From positions 620,001 through 684,000 of the forward strand of contig NZ_JACYXC010000001.1 of assembly GCF_016031615.1 (NCBI RefSeq): a stretch of DNA of 64,000 bases, written 5' to 3'. The first letter of the stretch is position 1, and the number at the start of each line of letters is the position of its first letter. The notes beneath the pieces are model-generated. The model did no database searches, was not told where the DNA came from, and saw nothing but the letters and a program-made list of their open reading frames with translations. This DNA comes from Streptomyces pactum. GTDB lineage: Bacteria; Actinomycetota; Actinomycetes; Streptomycetales; Streptomycetaceae. Positions 7,410 through 15,615 of the stretch are shown here, one piece after another. The position numbers and the translations under genes are program-made.

Positions 7410-8303
7410 TCACCGCTCGCGCGGCCCGGGGCCGGGCTCGGTGGCGCCCCGGGGCGTCCCGGTGGCGTGGAGCTTGGTGAAGGGCAGGAGGAGTTCGGCG
7501 GTCCGCACCGGTTCCTCCAGGATGGGCGTGTGTCCGGCACCGGGCAGCAGGTCGATCTCCGCGCCCGGAACGACGCGGTAGTCCTCCGCGGACGAGGGCC
7601 GCCATCTGCGGTCCTGTTCACCGAAGATGACCCGCAGCGGCTTGCCGAGCGCCGCCAGCCGGGCCGGGAGCGCCCGCTGGTTCAGATAGGCGATGGACGC
7701 CTGCATCGCCGCGGTGATCGCGTGGGGGCTCATACCGCGCAGTTCGTCGATGAGTTCTCGGGGGACCTGGTACCCCTCGCGGAATCCGGTGCTCGCGAAC
7801 CGGCGGATCTGCTCGTCGCTCGGCGGCCACCGCGCGGGGTCGATCGGAGCGGACGCCGGTGCGATGAAGGCGTCCATGCCGGGGCCGGTGTTGATGAGCG
7901 CGAGCGCGGTCACCAGGTCGGGCCGTTCCTCGGCGAGAGCGGTGGCGGCACAGCCGCCGCTGGAATGGCCGATCGCCACGACCTGCCCGACGCGGAGCCG
8001 GTCCAGTACCGCGCCGAGCGTGCGCGCCTGCTCGGACGTGGCGTAGCCACGGCCGACGGGTTCCGACGAGCGGCCGTGGCCCGGCAGGTCGATCCGGATC
8101 ACGCGATGGGCCGGGACCAGCAGCGGGACGAGCGCGTCCCAGGAGCGGCCGGAGGTGGCGGATCCGTGGAGGAGCAGGAGCGCGGGGGCGTCCCGCGGAC
8201 CGTCCTGGCAGACGTGGATGTCGCCGTGCTCCAGGCGGAGGAGCGCGTGCTCGGTGCCGTCGGCGGCGCTGTCCGCGAACGGGTGGCTGTCGGGAGAAGT
8301 CAT
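7410..8303 (-). CDS. Alpha/beta fold hydrolase
   Basis: 297 residues from the ATG at 8303; longer upstream readings are unsupported. Oxyanion segment LLLHGSATSGRSWD (about 41-54), nucleophile elbow GHSSGG (Ser near residue 112), FGEQDRRW near the acid position (about 238-245), and GAGHTPILEEP for the catalytic His (about 266). This is the classical hydrolase/haloperoxidase-like layout with a cap domain between strands 6 and 7. Cytoplasmic; substrate unknown. Divergent from the AraC-type regulator 76 bp away, which is a plausible controller. Confidence 0.85.
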   Translation of the reverse strand: MTSPDSHPFADSAADGTEHALLRLEHGDIHVCQDGPRDAPALLLLHGSATSGRSWDALVPLLVPAHRVIRIDLPGHGRSSEPVGRGYATSEQARTLGAVLDRLRVGQVVAIGHSSGGCAATALAEERPDLVTALALINTGPGMDAFIAPASAPIDPARWPPSDEQIRRFASTGFREGYQVPRELIDELRGMSPHAITAAMQASIAYLNQRALPARLAALGKPLRVIFGEQDRRWRPSSAEDYRVVPGAEIDLLPGAGHTPILEEPVRTAELLLPFTKLHATGTPRGATEPGPGPRER

Positions 8304-8379
8304 GGGCCCACTGTCGCGCCCGGTGGGACGCCGTGGCTTGGACGAATGTTCCCGTCCTCGGCTCACGTAGCATCGAGCG

Positions 8380-9351
8380 ATGGGGTCCGCCATCATCAGC
8401 CAACGTGTCGATCCCGCCGCCTGGGACGTGGTACGCCCGCACCGGCCCGGCCGGCTGCCCGGTGCCGACATGGCCGGGTTCCGGGTGCGAGGCCCGGTCG
8501 TCGCCGGCCTGCGGGTGGTTCCGCACCCGGCCGTGATGCTGATCCTGGAATTCGGGGAGAGCGCCCCCACCATGGACGACGGCACGGGGCGGCGGCATCG
8601 GGGAAGTCTCGTGGCCGGGCCCGGGTTCGGCTCCGGGGGCGCGGTGCGGGCCTGGGGCGAGCAGGTCGAGTGCGTGCAGGTGCGCCTGTCCCCGGTGGTG
8701 GCCGGCGCGGTGCTGGGTGTCCGCCAGGCCGAACTGGCCGGGGCCGCGGTCCCCCTCGACGACCTGTGGGGCCGGGAGGCGGCACGGCTGCGCGAGCGGC
8801 TGAGCGAGATGACCTCGTGGCACGACCGCTTCGCGTTCACGGACGCGCTGCTCGCCCGCCGCTTGGAGGGGCGACCGCGCATGGACCCGGGGGTGGCCTG
8901 GGCCTGGAACCGGATCGTCGCCGGCCGGGGCCTGGTCCGGGTCGATCACCTGACGGCGGAGCTCGGGTGGAGCCGCAAGCGTCTGTGGTCCCGGTTCCAC
9001 GCGCACATCGGCATGGCGCCCAAGCGTGCCGCGACACTGGTCCGCTTCGACCATGCGGTGCACCGCATGGTGGCCGGTGAGGGCGCTGCCCTGGCCGCGG
9101 CCGCCGGGGGCTACTGCGACCAGTCCCATCTGCATCGCGACGTCAAGGCGTTCACCGGCGCGACACCGGCGACCGTGGTGGACGAGCCGTTCCTGAGGGT
9201 GGACGACCGCGCGTGGCCGACCGGAGTACCGGCCGGCCCCCTCCTCACCCCTCCGGCGGCACCTCTCCGGCGGCCCCCCGCGCGGTCTCATGAGGGCCGC
9301 GGGACGCCGGGAGGCCCCGCCCGCATCGACCGGTGCCGGGTGACCGGGTGA
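8380..9351 (+). CDS. AraC family transcriptional regulator
   Basis: 323 residues from the ATG at 8380; TAGCAT at 8368-8373 would act as a -10 with only 6 nt before the start, suggesting a nearly leaderless mRNA. The N-terminal half is an effector-binding region without clear motif. The C-terminal helix-turn-helix pair occupies about 190-275: LTAELGWSRKRLWSRFHAHI as first helix-turn-helix, then GYCDQSHLHRDVKAFTGATP, the standard AraC second half. The last 50 residues are proline- and glycine-rich. Probably regulates the divergent hydrolase. Confidence 0.88.
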   Translation: MGSAIISQRVDPAAWDVVRPHRPGRLPGADMAGFRVRGPVVAGLRVVPHPAVMLILEFGESAPTMDDGTGRRHRGSLVAGPGFGSGGAVRAWGEQVECVQVRLSPVVAGAVLGVRQAELAGAAVPLDDLWGREAARLRERLSEMTSWHDRFAFTDALLARRLEGRPRMDPGVAWAWNRIVAGRGLVRVDHLTAELGWSRKRLWSRFHAHIGMAPKRAATLVRFDHAVHRMVAGEGAALAAAAGGYCDQSHLHRDVKAFTGATPATVVDEPFLRVDDRAWPTGVPAGPLLTPPAAPLRRPPARSHEGRGTPGGPARIDRCRVTG

Positions 9352-9635
9352 CCGGACGCCCCGGGGACGGCCACCGCCCTCGGGGCGTACGCCGCCGGGC
9401 GACCGGGCGGGCGGCCGGTTCACCCGGGCGACCCCCGCGCCGCCTCTTTCGGGCGGAATCCGGCGGGCCGCGGCGGGTGGTGCGGCAAGCGGGGACACAC
9501 CGCGGCGTATGACGGGGGGACGGGTCCCGGCGGCCCGTCGCCCGCGCCGTCCGGCCGTCGTCCCGGCCCCTCGCGCGCACCGTCCGGCTCGTCGCCCGAG
9601 CCCGTCGCCCGAGCCCTTCACAGGAGGCAGCAGTG

Positions 9636-10097
9636 ATGCGGAACCCGGTATCCGAGCGGAAGGAACCCGCCGCGGCGGACGCCTCCCGGCGCGCCCTGGT
9701 GGTGGCCGGCGCCGCGGGCCTCACCGCCGCGCTGACCGCGTGCGGCGGAGGCGGTGGTGACGGCGGGGGAACCGAGGAGACCGGGAGCGAGGAGACCGGA
9801 GGCACGGCCGGCACCGAGCTGGCCAGGACCACCGACATCCCCGAGGGCGGCGGCAAGGTCTTCGCCGACCGGCGGGTGGTGGTCACCCAGCCGACCCGGG
9901 GCGAGTTCCGGGCCTTCTCCGCGATCTGCACCCATCAGCGGTGCACGGTCTCCAGCGTCTCCGGCGGCACGGTGAACTGCCCCTGTCACGGCAGCCGCTT
10001 CGCCATCACCGACGGCGGGGTGCGCGGCGGTCCCGCGCGCCGGCCGCTGCCGCCCCGGGAGATCACCGTGGAGAACGGCACCATCCGCCTCGCCTGA
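9636..10097 (+). CDS. Rieske (2Fe-2S) iron-sulfur lipoprotein
   Basis: 153 residues. The AGGAGG at 9622-9627 is 8 nt from the ATG at 9636; the GTG at 9633 is the alternative. The signal peptide has SRRALVVAGAAGL (twin-arginine-like RR followed by hydrophobic run) and a lipobox LTAC, then a Gly/Glu-rich linker (about 37-60). The Rieske cluster ligands are CTHQRC (Cys, His) and CPCHG (Cys, His), about residues 108-135, followed by the usual SRF. It is an exported, probably lipid-anchored electron-transfer protein. No oxygenase or cytochrome partner is adjacent. Confidence 0.9.
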   Translation: MRNPVSERKEPAAADASRRALVVAGAAGLTAALTACGGGGGDGGGTEETGSEETGGTAGTELARTTDIPEGGGKVFADRRVVVTQPTRGEFRAFSAICTHQRCTVSSVSGGTVNCPCHGSRFAITDGGVRGGPARRPLPPREITVENGTIRLA

Positions 10098-10706
10098 CCG
10101 GGCCACCGGCCCGCCCGGTCGCCCGTCGCCCGTCGCCCGTCGCCCGCCGGGCGGCCGGGGCCCGTCCGCGAGCCCGGACGCGTCCGCCGCCGGGCTGCTG
10201 ACCGCCGGGGTCCGGCTCGGGACCCGCCCCCGGCGGCCGACCGCAGCCCGTACGGGGACGGCGGCGCGCGGCCGGGGCCGGCGCTCCGCGAGCCCGGGCA
10301 CGTTCCCCTCGGCCACCGCGGCCGGCGGGCGGCCGGCCCGTGCGGCCGTTGGGACGCGCCCACTGCCGGGCCGCGGCACGGGGCCCGGCCCGGTGCCATG
10401 ACCGGGCGGCCGGCCCGGTGCGGCGTTCGGGTGCGGGGGTCGGCCGGCCCGGCGCGGGCGTCCGCTCAACGCGGGGTGCCCGCTGGGGCCACTCGGCACG
10501 TCCCCGGCGAGGCCCGCTCGACACGCGCCCCCGGCACGATCCCCCGGTGCGGGGCCCAGCCGGCGGAGGTGACCGCACGGCGTGTGCCGGGGCGGCCGGT
10601 GGCCCCGGCACGGTGCGGGCGCCCGGCGGCGACGGGCGCCCGCGCACCGTGCGGGCCCGGGAGGCCACGGGCGGCCGGCGGCCCGTGGCCCCGGGCGTCG
10701 GCGGTC
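10098..10706. other. GC-rich non-coding region
   Basis: Very high GC between the Rieske gene and the 3' end of the LysR gene. Open frames here are shadows of base composition: no ribosome site, no motif, and every frame reads as Pro/Ala/Arg/Gly repeats. Contains a short tandem repeat at 10118-10145. Confidence 0.55.
10118..10145 (+). repeat. Tandem 7-bp repeat (GTCGCCC x4)
   Basis: Four consecutive GTCGCCC units immediately 3' of the Rieske gene, in non-coding DNA. No function suggested. Confidence 0.8.
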
Positions 10707-11609
10707 TCAGGCGCCGAGCGGGGTGCCCGCCGCCCGCAGCGCCTCCACCGCCGCCCGGATGGAGGGCCTGCGGTCGGCGTCGGCGCGCCAGATGGCATAA
10801 ATATGGCGCCGCATGCTGTGCCGTACCGGCACCACCCGCACCTGGTCGGGGACGGGTCCGCGGCCCAGTCGGGGGGCGACGGCGACACCGAGGCCGGCGG
10901 CGATCAGCGCCATCTGGGTGGCGTGCTCCTCGGCGGTGTGCGAGATGCGCGGCTCGATGCCCTTGCCGCGCAGGGTGAACATCAGCCAGTCGTAGCAGAA
11001 CCCGTTGGGCCAGGAGATCCACTCGTCGGCGGCGAAGTCCTCCAGATCCACCTCGTCCCGGTCGGCGAGCGGGTGGTCGGCGGGGATCGCCACGTCCGCC
11101 GGGTCGTCCATCAGCGCGGCCTTGACCAGGCCGCCGGGCATCGGCAGCGGCTTGTTGTACCAGTCGAGCACCACGGCGAGGTCGATGTCGCCGCGCACCA
11201 CGCTCGGCACCGACGCGTCCGGCTCCATCTCCAGCAGCCGGGTGCGCAGTTGCGGGTGCTCGGCGCGGAGCGTGGTGAGGGCCTGCGGCAGCAGGCCCCG
11301 GGCGGCGGTCGGGAAGGCGCCGAGCAGCAGCTCGCCGACCGCCTGTCCGCGCTGTGCCTCCAGATCGGACTGGGCGAGCTCGACCTGCGACAGGATGCGG
11401 GCGGCGTGGTCGGCGAGGAGGCGTCCGGCGTCGGTGAGCCGTACCCCGCGCCCGTTCTTGGCCAGCAGCTGCTGGCCGGTCTCGCGTTCGAGCTTCGACA
11501 GCTGCTGGGAGACGGCGGAGGTGGTGACGTGCAGTCCGTCCGCGGCACCGCTCACCGAGCCGTGGCGGGCCACGGCGTGCAGGGTGCGCAGGCGATCCAG
11601 GTTCAACAT
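10707..11609 (-). CDS. LysR family transcriptional regulator
   Basis: 300 residues from the ATG at 11609, the normal LysR length. The N-terminal helix-turn-helix covers residues 1-60: LDRLRTLHAVARHGSVSGAA then TTSAVSQQLSKLERETGQQL. The C-terminal two-lobed effector domain follows, with VGELLLGAFPTAARGLLPQA starting at about 90. Divergent from an EamA transporter with 74 bp between the starts, the usual arrangement of a LysR regulator controlling an exporter. The effector is unknown. Confidence 0.92.
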   Translation of the reverse strand: MLNLDRLRTLHAVARHGSVSGAADGLHVTTSAVSQQLSKLERETGQQLLAKNGRGVRLTDAGRLLADHAARILSQVELAQSDLEAQRGQAVGELLLGAFPTAARGLLPQALTTLRAEHPQLRTRLLEMEPDASVPSVVRGDIDLAVVLDWYNKPLPMPGGLVKAALMDDPADVAIPADHPLADRDEVDLEDFAADEWISWPNGFCYDWLMFTLRGKGIEPRISHTAEEHATQMALIAAGLGVAVAPRLGRGPVPDQVRVVPVRHSMRRHIYAIWRADADRRPSIRAAVEALRAAGTPLGA

Positions 11610-11683
11610 GTAAGGAATGCTACGCGAAATGCCGCACGGAATTTCGCTTGTCCTACGAGATCCGCCCCGCCATGGTGATGTCC

Positions 11684-12692
11684 ATGACCTCTGCCGCCCG
11701 GGCCGCCGATCCCACCGGTTCCGCCGCTCCCCCGCCTCCCCCGCCCCCCGCCGGACCGTGGTGCCCCCGGGCCCCGTGACACCGCCGTCCGGCCGCTGCT
11801 CGACTGGCGGCTGCGCTTCGGCGCGCTGGCCCTCATCTGGGGTTTCAGCTTCCTGTTCATCAAGGTCGGCACCGAGGCGTTCGCCCCGCTGTACGTGACC
11901 CTGGGCCGGATGGTGTTCGGCACCGCGGTGCTGGCCGGGGTGCTGCTGGCCCGGCGGGAGCGGCTGCCGCGCGAACGCCGGGTCTGGGGTCACCTGGCGG
12001 TGGCCGGGTTCTTCCTCAACGCCCTGCCGTTCTCCCTCTTCGCCTATGCCGAGCTGACCATCTCCTCGACGCTGGCAGGGATCTGCAACGCGACCTCCCC
12101 ACTGTGGGGCATGGTGCTCGCGGTGGTGGCCGTCTCCGAGGACCGGCCGAACCGGCAGCGGGTGGCGGGGCTGGGACTGGGCTTCATCGGGGTGCTGATC
12201 GTGCTGGGGGCCTGGCAGGGCTTCTCCGGGCAGGACCCCGCGGGCACCGTCATGGCGCTGATCGCCTCGTTCAGCTACGCGGTCGGCTGGCTGTACGTAC
12301 GCCGCACGCTGACCGGCACCGGCCACTCCCACCTGTCCATGTCCGGGGCGCAGTTGCTGCTGGGCACCCTCCAGCTCGCGGTGGTCACACCGGTGTTCGC
12401 CCCCGCCCCGGACTCGCTGCCGGTGCTGCCGCTGCTGTCGGTGATCGCGCTGGGCGCGCTCGGCACCGGGGTGGCCTTCCTGGTGCAGTACGGGCTGGTC
12501 GCCGAGGTGGGGCCGACCACCGCGATGATGGTCACCTACTTCGTGCCGGTGATCGCCACCGCGGCGGGGGTCGCCATCCTCGGTGAGCGGCTGAGCTGGA
12601 ACACCCCGGTCGGCGCGCTGGTGGTGCTGGCGGGCGCGGCGCTCACCCAGAGCCCGCCGCGCCGGAAGCGGACGCGGCGGCAGCCCGCGTAG
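11684..12692 (+). CDS. EamA/DMT family transporter, N-terminus apparently frameshifted
   Basis: Ten-helix drug/metabolite transporter. The main frame includes FGALALIWGFSFLFIKV (first helix) and continues to 12692 with paired EamA domains; SPLWGMVLAVVAVSEDR and TYFVPVIATAAGVAILGERL are the typical helix-5 and helix-9 segments. In that frame there is no ATG or GTG before a GTG at 11895, which would cut off most of helix 1. The natural start, ATG at 11684, reads MTSAARAADPTGSAAP and a polyproline run, then hits TGA at 11777. One surplus base in the C-rich run (about 11725-11775) would join the two. Divergent from the LysR gene. Substrate unknown. Confidence 0.75.
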
Positions 12693-12707
12693 CCCGCCCC
12701 ACCGGCC

Positions 12708-12839
12708 GGCGCCGCCTGCGGCCGTCGGACCGCGCGTGCCGTCCGCGACCGCCGGCGGCCGTCCGCACCGCCCGGCGCCGCCTGCGGCCGTCGGACCGCG
12801 CGTGCCGTCCGCGACCGCCGGCGGCCGTCCGCACCGCCC
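12708..12839 (+). repeat. Perfect 66-bp tandem duplication (2 copies)
   Basis: 12708-12773 and 12774-12839 are the same 66 bp, beginning GGCGCCGCCTGCGG and ending CCGCACCGCCC. It lies in the convergent gap between the EamA gene (ends 12692) and the MocR gene (ends 12951). It is identical over its length, so recent. Confidence 0.9.
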
Positions 12840-12950
12840 GGGGCCGGCCCGGGCCGTCCGGCCGGATCGCGTCCCCTGCCGTACCGGACCGTGCGGCGGT
12901 GCGGCAGGGGACCCGGCCGCGGGCCCGGGCCCGCGGGCGCCGGCGCCGGC

Positions 12951-14282
12951 TCAGCCCAGCCGGGTGGCGGGCGCCGGCCCGGCGGCCGCGGCGAGCGCGT
13001 CGGCGACCGGCCCGATATCCTCCGTGGTCAGCGCGGACACGGTCACCCGTACCCCGGGGGGAGAGTCCATCCGGAAGCGGGCGCCGGGGGCGACTGCCCA
13101 GCCGGCGCCGAGCATCCGGGTGACCGCGCCGGTCTCGTCCGGCACCGGCACCCAGACGTTCATACCGCTGCGGCCGCACGCGGCCACGCCCCGCTCGCAC
13201 AGCGCCCGCACCAGGGCCTCGCGGCGCCGCCCGTACGAGGCGGCCACCGCGGCCGGGTCCACCGCTCCGGTACGCCACAGGTGGGCGACGGCGTCCTGGA
13301 GGAGGTGGCTCACCCAGCCGGGCCCCAGCCGCTGCCTCCCCCGTACCCGGTCCACCGTGACGGTGTCCCCCGTGAGCACGGCCAGCCGCAGGTCCGGGCC
13401 GTACGCCTTGGCCACGGAGCGGACCAGCACCCAGTGCTCGGTGGTGCCGCCGAGCGGGTGCGGCGGCAGGTCCACGATGTGGTGGCCGTGGTCGTCCTCG
13501 ACGAGCAGGACACCCGGGTGGGCGGCGAGCACCCGCCGCAGCTCCCCGGCCCGGCCGGCGCCGATCGCCGCGCCGGTGGGGTTCTGCGCCCGGGCGGTGA
13601 CGACCAGCGCCCGGGCCCCGTCCGCGAGGGCACCGGCGACCGCGACCGGCAGCGGACCGTCGTCGTCCACCGCCACCGGCACCGGCCGCAGGCCCAGCGC
13701 CGGCACCAGGTCGAGCAGCCCGCCCCAGCCGGGGTCCTCGACCGCCACCGCGTCCCCGGGCCGCAGATGGGCGGCGAGCACCCGTTCGATGGCGTCCAGT
13801 GCACCGGAGGTGACGGCGACCGGGCCGGGCGGCACGCCATCGGCGTCGAAGCCGTCCCGGGCCAGGCGGCCGAGGGCGGGGGAGATCTCGGGGGCGCCGT
13901 AGAGGACCGGGTGGTCCCGGCCCGCCGCCGCGGCGGCGGCGAGCGCCTCGGCGAGCGGGGGCAGCAGGGCCGGGTCCGGGTTGCCGGTGGCCAGGTCCCG
14001 GCCGCCCTCCGGCACCTCCACCCCGATCGTCTCGCGCCAGGTGGTCGAGGGCCGGGGACGGACCCGGCTGCCCCGGCGTCCGGCGGTCTCGATCACCCCG
14101 CGGTCCCGCAGCAGCCGGTACGCGGACGCGACGGTGTTCGCATTCACCCCCAGCTGCCCCGCCAACTCGCGCATCGGCGGCAGCACTTGGCCGGGCCGCA
14201 GGTCACCGGCGCCCACCGCCCGTTCCACGCTGGCGGCGATCTCGGCTGCGCGCCGCCCTTCGATCCGATATTCTCCTAGCAC
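12951..14282 (-). CDS. MocR-like PLP-dependent aminotransferase/GntR regulator
   Basis: 443 residues from a GTG at 14282; a TTG six bases upstream is less likely. N-terminal GntR winged helix (about 1-75): AGDLRPGQVLPPMRELAGQL then VNANTVASAYRLLRDRGVI. The rest is a fold-type I aminotransferase-like domain; RSVAKAYGPDLR (about 285-296) carries the lysine that forms the PLP aldimine, and QNPTGAA (about 205) is the phosphate/substrate loop. No ribosome site precedes the GTG, and TACTGT lies 5 nt before it, so the mRNA is probably leaderless. Divergent from a flavin-binding pyridoxamine oxidase-family gene with operator-like repeats in between. It is a paralogue of the MocR gene at 48142. Confidence 0.88.
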   Translation of the reverse strand: MLGEYRIEGRRAAEIAASVERAVGAGDLRPGQVLPPMRELAGQLGVNANTVASAYRLLRDRGVIETAGRRGSRVRPRPSTTWRETIGVEVPEGGRDLATGNPDPALLPPLAEALAAAAAAGRDHPVLYGAPEISPALGRLARDGFDADGVPPGPVAVTSGALDAIERVLAAHLRPGDAVAVEDPGWGGLLDLVPALGLRPVPVAVDDDGPLPVAVAGALADGARALVVTARAQNPTGAAIGAGRAGELRRVLAAHPGVLLVEDDHGHHIVDLPPHPLGGTTEHWVLVRSVAKAYGPDLRLAVLTGDTVTVDRVRGRQRLGPGWVSHLLQDAVAHLWRTGAVDPAAVAASYGRRREALVRALCERGVAACGRSGMNVWVPVPDETGAVTRMLGAGWAVAPGARFRMDSPPGVRVTVSALTTEDIGPVADALAAAAGPAPATRLG

Positions 14283-14306
14283 AAACAACAGTATGCACTA
14301 GTGCAA
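14276..14306. promoter_or_regulatory. Operator-like repeats of the first MocR locus
   Basis: A perfect 12-bp palindrome TGCACTAGTGCA (14294-14305) lies between the divergent genes. Its half CTAGTGCAA (14298-14306) recurs as CTAGCACAA at 14276-14284, 7 of 9 bases, offset exactly 22 bp, and this second copy covers the MocR start codon. A 22-bp offset equals two helical turns, consistent with a dimeric MocR protein binding both on one DNA face. Confidence 0.55.
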
Positions 14307-14317
14307 TGGAGGGCGCC

Positions 14318-14983
14318 ATGTCGGAGACCGACGGCACCGAGTACCGGCCGACCGGACGCACCGTCCCCACCCGCTCCCGGGACCGCGCCCGCTACGACCG
14401 GGAACTGGTCCACGCGATACTCGACGCCGAGTACGTCTGCCACCTCGGCTTCGTGCGCGACGGCGCCCCGGTGGTGCTGCCCACCCTCTACGGGCGGGTC
14501 GGGGAGCGGCTCTATCTGCACGGCTCGACCGGCTCCCGTCCGCTGCGCGCGGCCGGCGACGACCCGGGGCTGCCGGTCTGCGTGACCGTCACCCACGTGG
14601 ACGGCCTGGTGCTCGCCCGCTCCGCCTTCCACCACTCGATCAACTACCGCTCGGTGGTGGTGCACGGCACCGCCCGGCAGGTGACCGACGAGGCCGAGTG
14701 CCGGGCCGCCCTGGACGCCCTGGTGGACCACGTGGTGCCCGGCCGCTCGGCCGACTCCCGCCCCGCCAGCGCCAAGGAGCTGGCTGCCACCGCCGTCATC
14801 CGGCTGGACCTGGAGGAGGTCTCGGCGAAGATCCGCACCGGCGGGCCCAACGACGACCCGGAGGACCTGGCGCTGCCGTACTGGAGCGGAGTGCTGCCGG
14901 TGGCCCGGACCTACGGGGCCCCGGAGCCCGCCGACGACCTCGCCCCCGGCATCCCGGTCCCGGAGTACCTCTCCGCCCGCTGA
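14318..14983 (+). CDS. Pyridoxamine 5'-phosphate oxidase family (FMN-binding) protein
   Basis: 221 residues from the ATG at 14318, which has GGAGG at 14308-14312; the in-frame ATG at 14306 has no such site. Split-barrel flavin-binding protein: HLGFVRDGAPVVLPTLYGR (about 45-63), RLYLHGSTGSRPLR for FMN phosphate contacts, VCVTVTHVDGLVLARSAFHH (about 90-110), and NYRSVVVHGTARQVTDEAE. This subgroup is often called nitroimidazole-reductase or pyridoxamine-oxidase related. Divergent from a MocR regulator that binds PLP, which suggests a link to B6 vitamers or control by amino compounds. Confidence 0.85.
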   Translation: MSETDGTEYRPTGRTVPTRSRDRARYDRELVHAILDAEYVCHLGFVRDGAPVVLPTLYGRVGERLYLHGSTGSRPLRAAGDDPGLPVCVTVTHVDGLVLARSAFHHSINYRSVVVHGTARQVTDEAECRAALDALVDHVVPGRSADSRPASAKELAATAVIRLDLEEVSAKIRTGGPNDDPEDLALPYWSGVLPVARTYGAPEPADDLAPGIPVPEYLSAR

Positions 14984-15615
14984 GGTACGGAACGCCCGGA
15001 GACGGCCCCGGCCGGTGCTCCCCCCTCGCCGGATCTTCCGGCGGGCCGGGTTCCGCCCGGCCGGTGCTCCCGGTGGCCCCGCGCGTGACGCCCGCCCCGG
15101 TGGCGTCCGCACCGGCCGGAACCCCCGTCACCCCTGGTGTCCGACGGCCCGCCCCGCCGCGCAACGGTGTCCGACGCCCCGGCCGGACGGACCGACCGGG
15201 CGCCCCCGGGAAGGGAACGCCCCCCTGACGGCACGGACGGGCCGACCGGACGGGCCGACCGGACGGACCCCCGCCGGGCGCTCCCCAGGGAGACGCGGCC
15301 CGTTGGCCGCACGGACGGACGGCACGGGCGCACCACCACGGCGGGCCGGGCGCCAGGGCAGCCACTCCACGCGGAACGGGCGGGCGGCGGGGCCGTACCG
15401 GGCACCGCAACCGCACCGGGCGTACCGGGACCGGGCGTCTCACCGCGACCCGCCGGGCGCACCACCACGGCGGGCCGGGCCGGGCCGGCCCGCCGCACCG
15501 GCACGGGCGGGCCGTACCCGGCCGCCCGCCGGCACGCCTGGACGGCCGCCGGCACACCCGGACGGCCGGCCCGGTGCGCCAGAGGGCCCGGTGCCGCGCC
15601 GTGGCCGCCGGACGA
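14984..15615. other. GC-rich non-coding region with short dispersed repeats
   Basis: No gene is supported on either strand. The block GCACCACCACGGCGGGCCGG occurs twice (about 15330 and 15460), and GACGGGCCGACCGGACGG-like units repeat at 15235-15270. The repeats make long spurious frames on both strands. Confidence 0.55.

Noticed and set aside
10063..11022. Minus-strand frame over the intergenic region and the LysR 3' end
   Set aside because: Arg/Pro/Ala-rich without motif; overlaps the real LysR gene in another frame.
12951..14282. Calling this MocR gene an aminotransferase
   Set aside because: The N-terminal GntR winged helix and operator geometry make it a regulator, although the PLP lysine is present.
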